From positions 1 to 9,981 of the forward strand of contig DRLW01000210.1 in NCBI GenBank assembly GCA_011375275.1: a stretch of DNA of 9,981 nucleotides, in the 5' to 3' direction. Under the pieces are notes generated by a model. It was given only the letters and a program-made list of their open reading frames with translations. It searched no databases and was not told where the DNA came from. Positions 6,123 to 9,981 of this stretch are shown piece after piece. The position numbers and the translations under genes are program-made. The DNA comes from Bacteroidota bacterium. Lineage in GTDB: Bacteria; Zhuqueibacterota; Zhuqueibacteria; Zhuqueibacterales; Geothermadaptataceae. Positions within the stretch are counted from its first letter, which is position 1, and each line of letters begins with the position of its first letter.

Positions 6123-7229
6123 ATGCAGTCTCTAAAAGTGAATCTCCCGGGAAATCGCAGTTATCCTATCTATGTCGGAACAGGTTGTCTCGATAAGCTT
6201 GGAGAGATGTTGCGGCTGTACATGAAAACCAGCAAGTTTATCCTGATAACCGATGAGCAGGTCGCTTCGCACTATTCGGGGGTTTTCCTCCCTTCATTCG
6301 AAAAAGCAAAACTGCATCTCGATACCATCGTCGTTCCCGCAGGAGAGCAGACGAAAAATATCGAAACATATCACGATCTCATGACCCGGTTTCTCGAGCT
6401 CGGAGCTGCACGGGACTGGGCTGTGATCGCCTTCGGCGGCGGGGTGGTCGGCGATTTGGCCGGCTTTGCCGCAGCGACATACATGCGTGGCATTCCTTTC
6501 GTGCAGGTGCCGACGACACTACTGGCGCAGGTCGATGCCTCGGTGGGGGGCAAAACCGGCATCAACCATCCCAGGGCAAAAAACATCATCGGCGCTTTTC
6601 ATCAGCCTGCACTCGTGTGGATCGATCTCGCAGTTTTGCGCACTCTCGGCCAGCGAGACCTGATCTCCGGCCTCGCCGAGGTGATCAAGTATGGCATCAT
6701 CCATGACCGTGATTTCTTTGCATTTTGCGAAAAAAATCGCACTCTTCTGCTGGAAAAAGATGAGCACGTTTTATCCGATGCCGTGTTGCGAAGCTGTGCG
6801 ATCAAAGCGGATATCGTGGCCCGTGATGAACGGGAGCATTCTGTTCGCGCATTTCTGAATTTCGGACATACGATCGGGCATGCGCTGGAGAATCTCGGGG
6901 GCTACGAGCGCATACGCCACGGCGAGGCCGTGTTTCTGGGCATGCTGGCGGAAGCCCGTTTATCCACGCAGCTCGGGCTTCTGAGCCAGACTGAATATCA
7001 GAGAATCGAAAGACTTTTAAGACAAATTCCGCTTCAGGCAGTCATTGAAGGTATAGAGCCAGATAGGGTAATGGAGGTCATGCGGCACGACAAGAAGGTT
7101 CAGGCCGGCCGCCTGCGTTATGTATTGCCGATTTCGATCGGTGAAATGCATATCATCGAGGAGCCGGATCCGGGGCTGGTTCGTGAGGCTGTTCTCCATG
7201 TTCTGAACGATGGCTGGGTTTGTCGCTAA
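6123..7229 (+). CDS. aroB: 3-dehydroquinate synthase
   Basis: AroB converts the C7 sugar phosphate DAHP to 3-dehydroquinate with NAD and a divalent metal; it is the second step of the shikimate pathway to aromatic amino acids and acts in the cytosol. The 368-residue protein is full length and has the family motifs: PAGEQTKN (72-79), FGGGVVGDLAGFAAATYMRG (104-123), QVPTTLLAQVDASVGGKTGI (128-147), KNIIGAFHQP (153-162), GLAEVIKYG (183-191), FLNFGHTIGHALE (244-256) and RHGEAVFLGM (265-274). Metal ligands Glu186, His249 and His266 are all in place. ATG 6123 follows the TPR terminator by 89 bp; the ribosome-binding site is weak (GAG about 11 bases upstream). TATATT at 6084-6089 could be a -10 box, without a convincing -35. 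No other aro gene is adjacent, so it appears to be transcribed alone. Confidence 0.97.
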   Translation: MQSLKVNLPGNRSYPIYVGTGCLDKLGEMLRLYMKTSKFILITDEQVASHYSGVFLPSFEKAKLHLDTIVVPAGEQTKNIETYHDLMTRFLELGAARDWAVIAFGGGVVGDLAGFAAATYMRGIPFVQVPTTLLAQVDASVGGKTGINHPRAKNIIGAFHQPALVWIDLAVLRTLGQRDLISGLAEVIKYGIIHDRDFFAFCEKNRTLLLEKDEHVLSDAVLRSCAIKADIVARDEREHSVRAFLNFGHTIGHALENLGGYERIRHGEAVFLGMLAEARLSTQLGLLSQTEYQRIERLLRQIPLQAVIEGIEPDRVMEVMRHDKKVQAGRLRYVLPISIGEMHIIEEPDPGLVREAVLHVLNDGWVCR

Positions 7230-7304
7230 AAGTGTTCGCTTTTTGACATTGCATCACAAACGGACACAAAGCACATGGTGGAAGCGAATTTGTTTTAAAC
7301 GATT

Positions 7305-7360
7305 ATTAATTGTTTATTAATGAATTAGCGCATTTTATTGTTGCTGGCATAGAGTTTGTG
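7305..7360 (+). promoter_or_regulatory. AT-rich control region of the 7414 gene; possible sigma54 or sigma70 promoter
   Basis: Within the 184-bp gap after aroB, ATTAAT occurs at 7305-7310 and again at 7316-7321, exactly 11 bp (one helical turn) apart, in a very AT-rich stretch. Downstream, TGGCATAGAGTTTGTG (7345-7360) matches a sigma54 -24/-12 promoter at TGGCAT and TTG but has GT instead of GC at -12. As an alternative, TTGTTT (7310-7315) and TTTTAT (7333-7338) are 17 bp apart and could be a weak sigma70 pair. A short hairpin, AGCGG / CCGCT, follows at 7367-7381. Both promoter readings are tentative. Confidence 0.3.
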
Positions 7361-7413
7361 TTTGTCAGCGGACAAGCCGCTATTGTCTTGAACACCAGCC
7401 GCGGGATGAGTCA

Positions 7414-7935
7414 ATGAAAGAGCTTCTCTACTTTTCTTTTGCTGATTTGATGGTTCGGGTAGAATACAACAAAGAGGCAAACTCGCTTCGCTATTCGAGC
7501 CATAGAAAAGTTACTTTTGGCGAACGGGTCATCATCGAGCAGTACCTGTTGACCAACATCGCCTTGAAGACCGAGTATTACAAGAAACAGCCGGCTTTGT
7601 TTATTTATCTTGGGGTCGATGCGCAGCTTGTCAAGGATTTGAATTTGTTCCACCTGAAAAATACCCTGAAAACATTAGTTGACAAAGAAAAGGATGTCAA
7701 AGCCTCGGTCAACGATCTGATCAACCAATCGATGCTGAATTTCTATTTTGAGAAGATCGGCGATACGATTCTGGAGTTGCGCGAGACGATCGAAGGGGAG
7801 GTGGATGATGATACCCTGAACCAGTATCGCGAAAAGCTCGAGGAACTGGTTGAAGCGTACAATTTGTATGCTGATGAAAAGATCAACATGCAGAAAGTCC
7901 TGCCCATAGAGTTGAAAGCCTACTTCGGCTTTTGA
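7414..7935 (+). CDS. Uncharacterised helical protein, 173 residues
   Basis: I do not recognise a family. The product is soluble, with no signal peptide or membrane helix. The first 35 residues look like short beta strands (LLYFSFADLMVRVEY). The rest is strongly helical and charged, with heptad-like stretches at about 77-103 and 112-150 (EKIGDTILELRETIEGEVDD) that could form a coiled coil or helical bundle. The C-terminus, LPIELKAYFGF, is hydrophobic and could dock to a partner. Base composition is visibly lower in GC than the neighbours, and the upstream control region is AT-rich; both would fit recent acquisition or special regulation. ATG 7414 follows GGGATGAG (7403-7410), a modest ribosome-binding site. 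The steady codon pattern and dedicated intergenic flanks support a real gene. Confidence 0.7.
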   Translation: MKELLYFSFADLMVRVEYNKEANSLRYSSHRKVTFGERVIIEQYLLTNIALKTEYYKKQPALFIYLGVDAQLVKDLNLFHLKNTLKTLVDKEKDVKASVNDLINQSMLNFYFEKIGDTILELRETIEGEVDDDTLNQYREKLEELVEAYNLYADEKINMQKVLPIELKAYFGF

Positions 7936-7948
7936 TCCAATGCAGGCG

Positions 7949-7974
7949 CTGCCGGGGATGATTCGCGCCGGCAG
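7949..7974. repeat. 7-bp inverted repeat after the 7414 gene
   Basis: CTGCCGG (7949-7955) pairs with CCGGCAG (7968-7974) around a 12-base loop, 13 bp after the stop codon. No T-run follows. It may be an inefficient terminator or an mRNA end-stabilising hairpin. Confidence 0.35.
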
Positions 7975-8078
7975 GAGTGGAAGTCGTTCAACCCGACCAG
8001 AGTGATACAGCAACTCAGGATTAGTGCGCGGGAAATTCAGGACAGTTAAGCAGAATTTTTTACGGTTTAAAAAGAGAA

Positions 8079-8100
8079 ACAGCGCTTGCGAAAGTGCTGT
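8079..8100 (+). promoter_or_regulatory. Hairpin with GNRA tetraloop in the leader of the barrel-CpoB gene
   Basis: ACAGCGCTT (8079-8087) pairs with AAGTGCTGT (8092-8100), nine pairs including one G-U, around the loop GCGA, a member of the very stable GNRA class. No T-run follows, so it is not a terminator. It sits 93 bp before the start codon of the outer-membrane fusion gene, inside a 258-bp non-coding gap. If transcribed, it would be a stable 5' UTR element, perhaps protecting the mRNA or binding a regulator. The promoter is not identifiable. Confidence 0.4.
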
Positions 8101-8193
8101 CGTGTTGTGAAAATCAGAAATCTCACCATTGCTCAGCAGCTTCAATTTCCTCTCAGGGGCATGGAAGCTCGACGGTTTCAGAGGAGTATTGCT

Positions 8194-9612
8194 ATGACCA
8201 GTAAAAGGGTAGTTCTTATATTCGTGGTCGCTGCGTTCGGCGCATTGACCACAAACAGCTTTGCTCAGGGCCTCAAAGGGCGTTTCGGATGGGGCGTGGG
8301 GCTGGGCACACAGCAGCTCTACAGCGAACCTTCGGTGACGCCTTTTGGTTTTGGCGGCAACGGATTGCTCTCTTATCGGCTCTCTAACGCGCTTAGCCTG
8401 AATCTGGCTTTTGGCTATAATACGCTCGGATTCCAGATTGCGGCAACCGGTGGCGGAACCACGACCAAGACGACCAATCTGGTGTACGGCGATCTGCTGC
8501 TCGATTACGAGTTGATGTCAAAAAGCAGTTTTCGTCCCTTCGTAACCACCGGGATAGGCGGGCTCAATTTCCTGCATACCGAGCTGAACAATCGCTATAA
8601 CGATGCCGAGTTCCTGTTGGGCGGTGGTTTGCGTTTTTTCCTGAGCCCGACCATGGCGCTGTCTCTTTCCAGCGTGGCCAAATATACCACCGGTGATGAT
8701 CTCGACGGCGGCCAGCGCGGCACCACCATGAAAGATATCTATTTTCAGGTCCGCACCGGCTTTACCATGTACATGGGCCCGAAAACGACTGTGAAAGACG
8801 ATAACCTGTTTACCGAAAACCTCGATGTCGAACAACTCGGGGATGAAAACAGTGATGATGGCTTCTTTTTCGAAGAAGATGATGCCTCCGGTGAAAATAC
8901 CGGCGCCCTCTTTGCCGAAGATGATCAGGGCAGCAAATCTGCCGAGAGTGGTGGCGAAGACTATCAGGATTTTCTCAATCGCCTCAACGAGATGGACGAC
9001 AGCCAGCCCGCTGCTTCGAGCTCTTCATCTGCCACTACCATGGCTGGCAGCAGCAATCCGAAGATGGAAGAGTATATCCGGCTGAAATCGCGTATTGATG
9101 AGTTGAATGCTACGATTGAGAAAAAGGAAACCGAGATTTACTCGATCCAGCAGGCTCTGGTTTCCAAGCAGAATGTCAATGCTGTTGCCTCGCAGACCGT
9201 GCTGCGCGATAACAATTATACGGCATCAACGCTGGGTTCGATCACAAACTATTCCAAGGCCTATGAAAGTGCGCTGATGAAATTTTACAGCCGGCGTTAT
9301 CAGGAAGCCGTTGACCTGTTTCAGGCCCTGCTGGAAAAGTATCCCGATCATGCTCTCTCGAGTAATTGCGAGTACTGGATCGGCGAAAGCTATTTTGCCG
9401 CCGGGAATTTCGAGCGGGCTATCACCTCATTTCAGAAAGTGCTGCAGTACGAGAAATCACTCAAAAAAGATGATGCACTGCTGATGATCGGCAGGGCGTA
9501 CGTGGAGCTCGGCAACAAGAGCGAGGCTCAGAATGCCTTCAACCGGCTGATCCGCGAGTTCCCGGCCAGCGAGTTTGTTCCCAAGTCCGAGCAATATCTG
9601 CGCAAGCTGTAA
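8194..9612 (+). CDS. Secreted beta-barrel protein fused to coiled coil and CpoB/YbgF-like TPR domain
   Basis: I chose ATG 8194 because GAGGAG (8181-8186) lies seven bases upstream and it opens a good signal peptide: MTSKR, a hydrophobic core, and cleavage after SFA (residue 24). The mature protein, up to residue 472, has four parts. Residues 25-195 alternate Gly and aromatics in amphipathic strands (FGWGVGLGTQ, LSLNLAFGYNTLGF, GGGLRFFLSPTMALSLSS), as in an eight-stranded OmpA/OmpW-like barrel. Residues 200-270 are a very acidic linker, then Ser/Ala-rich 271-288. Residues 290-325 form a coiled coil (IRLKSRIDELNATIEKKETE). Residues 353-472 carry three TPR-like units (YESALMKFYSRRYQEAVDLF, YWIGESYFAAGNFERAI, LLMIGRAYVELGNKSEA). 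They match the C-terminus of CpoB (YbgF), which in Proteobacteria coordinates the Tol-Pal machine with peptidoglycan synthesis. It probably anchors a periplasmic TPR platform in the outer membrane. No tol or pal gene is adjacent. Confidence 0.8.
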   Translation: MTSKRVVLIFVVAAFGALTTNSFAQGLKGRFGWGVGLGTQQLYSEPSVTPFGFGGNGLLSYRLSNALSLNLAFGYNTLGFQIAATGGGTTTKTTNLVYGDLLLDYELMSKSSFRPFVTTGIGGLNFLHTELNNRYNDAEFLLGGGLRFFLSPTMALSLSSVAKYTTGDDLDGGQRGTTMKDIYFQVRTGFTMYMGPKTTVKDDNLFTENLDVEQLGDENSDDGFFFEEDDASGENTGALFAEDDQGSKSAESGGEDYQDFLNRLNEMDDSQPAASSSSSATTMAGSSNPKMEEYIRLKSRIDELNATIEKKETEIYSIQQALVSKQNVNAVASQTVLRDNNYTASTLGSITNYSKAYESALMKFYSRRYQEAVDLFQALLEKYPDHALSSNCEYWIGESYFAAGNFERAITSFQKVLQYEKSLKKDDALLMIGRAYVELGNKSEAQNAFNRLIREFPASEFVPKSEQYLRKL

Positions 9613-9655
9613 ATTCGAGGACATGTGGGGATCACCGTACGAAATTGATATGAAC

Positions 9656-9694
9656 GGCCACCTTCAGGAGTTTTTCTGTGGTGGCCTTTTTTTT
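9656..9694 (+). terminator. Rho-independent terminator of the barrel-CpoB gene
   Basis: GGCCACC (9656-9662) pairs with GGTGGCC (9680-9686). The 17-base loop holds a possible inner CAG/CTG pairing, and eight T follow (9687-9694). It lies 44 bp after the stop codon. Confidence 0.9.
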
Positions 9695-9699
9695 GGGCG

Positions 9700-9721
9700 G
9701 GAGTATGCATCTGCACACTCC
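9700..9721. repeat. Imperfect palindrome at the head of the repeat block
   Basis: GGAGTATGCA (9700-9709) and TGCACACTCC (9712-9721) are inverted copies with one A/C mismatch, separated by two bases. It begins six bases after the terminator and overlaps the first base of the 66-bp repeat, so it may be one more unit of the same palindromic block. Confidence 0.4.
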
Positions 9722-9785
9722 TCTCGTCACACCGCTCCTGCGGTGTGACGCCCTGTTGCCGCTCCTGCGGCAATGCACCAGCGAA
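9720..9785. repeat. 66-bp double-hairpin repeat, copy 1
   Basis: This copy is identical over 66 bp to 9912-9977. It contains two hairpins that share the loop TCCT. The first has arms CGTCACACCGC (9725-9735) and GCGGTGTGACG (9740-9750), a perfect 11-bp stem. The second has TTGCCGC (9756-9762) and GCGGCAA (9767-9773), a 7-bp stem. They share the core CCGC-TCCT-GCGG but have different outer stems. No open reading frame of note runs through it. It lies downstream of a terminated gene, as expected for a dispersed intergenic element. Confidence 0.9.
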
Positions 9786-9869
9786 ACGAACTGCTGCCTG
9801 CTCCGAATGCCCGCACGGATACCGTAAAGAGGCTATCCCTGCACTACTGCAAAATTAGCGACTTTCAAG

Positions 9870-9890
9870 GCACGATAAATCGTGCACTAC
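9870..9890 (-). repeat. GTAG-footed palindrome between the two 66-bp repeats
   Basis: On the minus strand, GTAG (9890-9887) and one T are followed by GCACGAT (9885-9879), two bases, and ATCGTGC (9876-9870). The GTAG foot next to a perfect palindrome repeats the plan of the units at 275-335, although the stem sequence differs and the loop is very short. Confidence 0.4.
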
Positions 9891-9911
9891 AAACGTTTCA
9901 TCCTGGGTTTG

Positions 9912-9981
9912 CCTCTCGTCACACCGCTCCTGCGGTGTGACGCCCTGTTGCCGCTCCTGCGGCAATGCACCAGCGAAGCGA
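9912..9981. repeat. 66-bp double-hairpin repeat, copy 2 (reaches window end)
   Basis: Positions 9912-9977 are identical to 9720-9785, offset by 192 bp. The next four bases match at three of four, up to the last base of the window, so the similarity may continue outside. Both TCCT-loop hairpins are intact (stems at 9917-9942 and 9948-9965). The 126 bp between copies hold the GTAG-footed palindrome and no gene. Confidence 0.9.

Noticed and set aside
8033..8061. Terminator after the 7414 gene (AAATTC / GAATTT plus T-run)
   Set aside because: The stem is only 6 bp, AT-rich, with a 14-base loop; too weak to claim.
8086..8193. N-terminal extension of the barrel-CpoB protein
   Set aside because: Starting upstream would bury the signal peptide; GAGGAG before ATG 8194 and the clean signal sequence fix the start. 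The 8079-8100 hairpin also overlaps this extension.
9720..9981. CRISPR-like spaced repeats
   Set aside because: The unit is 66 bp with two internal hairpins and the interval is 126 bp containing its own palindrome; CRISPR repeats and spacers are far shorter. No cas gene is present.

Overview
The window looks like ordinary chromosome from a Gram-negative bacterium of moderately high GC. It holds eight complete protein genes, all on the + strand, and the tail of a ninth. Evidence for an outer membrane is a signal-peptide beta-barrel protein with a CpoB/YbgF-like C-terminus and a small lipoprotein. The mix of genes (double PspC protein, membrane TPR protein, unusual RpiB-like protein, barrel-CpoB fusion) would fit a deep-branching lineage such as the FCB group or Calditrichota/KSB1. 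That placement is an impression only: no rRNA or marker gene is present.

Layout. 1-265: C-terminal end of a class I SAM-dependent methyltransferase. 275-335: two facing GTAG-footed hairpins (REP-like) directly after its stop. 586-3370: a tight run of a small lipoprotein, a histone-deacetylase-family amidohydrolase, protein-L-isoaspartate methyltransferase (pcm) and an RpiB-like protein with an EutQ-like N-terminal extension; gaps are 5, 36 and 44 bp, so this is probably an operon. 3477-4190: a membrane protein with PspC domains at both ends, 106 bp further on. 4191-4661: non-coding. 4662-5945: a membrane-anchored TPR protein ending at a clear intrinsic terminator. 6123-7229: aroB (3-dehydroquinate synthase). 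7230-7413: AT-rich regulatory stretch. 7414-7935: an unrecognised, helical, low-GC protein. 8194-9612: secreted beta-barrel / acidic linker / coiled coil / CpoB-like TPR fusion, followed by a strong terminator. 9700-9981: a dense block of palindromes, including a perfect 66-bp direct repeat with a 192-bp period that may continue past the window.

How the genes relate. Pcm repairs damaged aspartyl residues and the HDAC-family enzyme removes acyl groups from protein lysine or small molecules. Their co-location suggests protein or metabolite maintenance, but no single pathway links the run. The shikimate enzyme AroB is an isolated housekeeping gene. PspC, the TPR membrane protein and the barrel-CpoB protein all point to envelope functions.

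I found no defence system, CRISPR array, transposase, integrase, phage gene, tRNA or rRNA. The strongest unexplained signals are the palindromic repeat families at both ends of the window, the RpiB-like protein that lacks the usual catalytic Cys, and the barrel-CpoB fusion.
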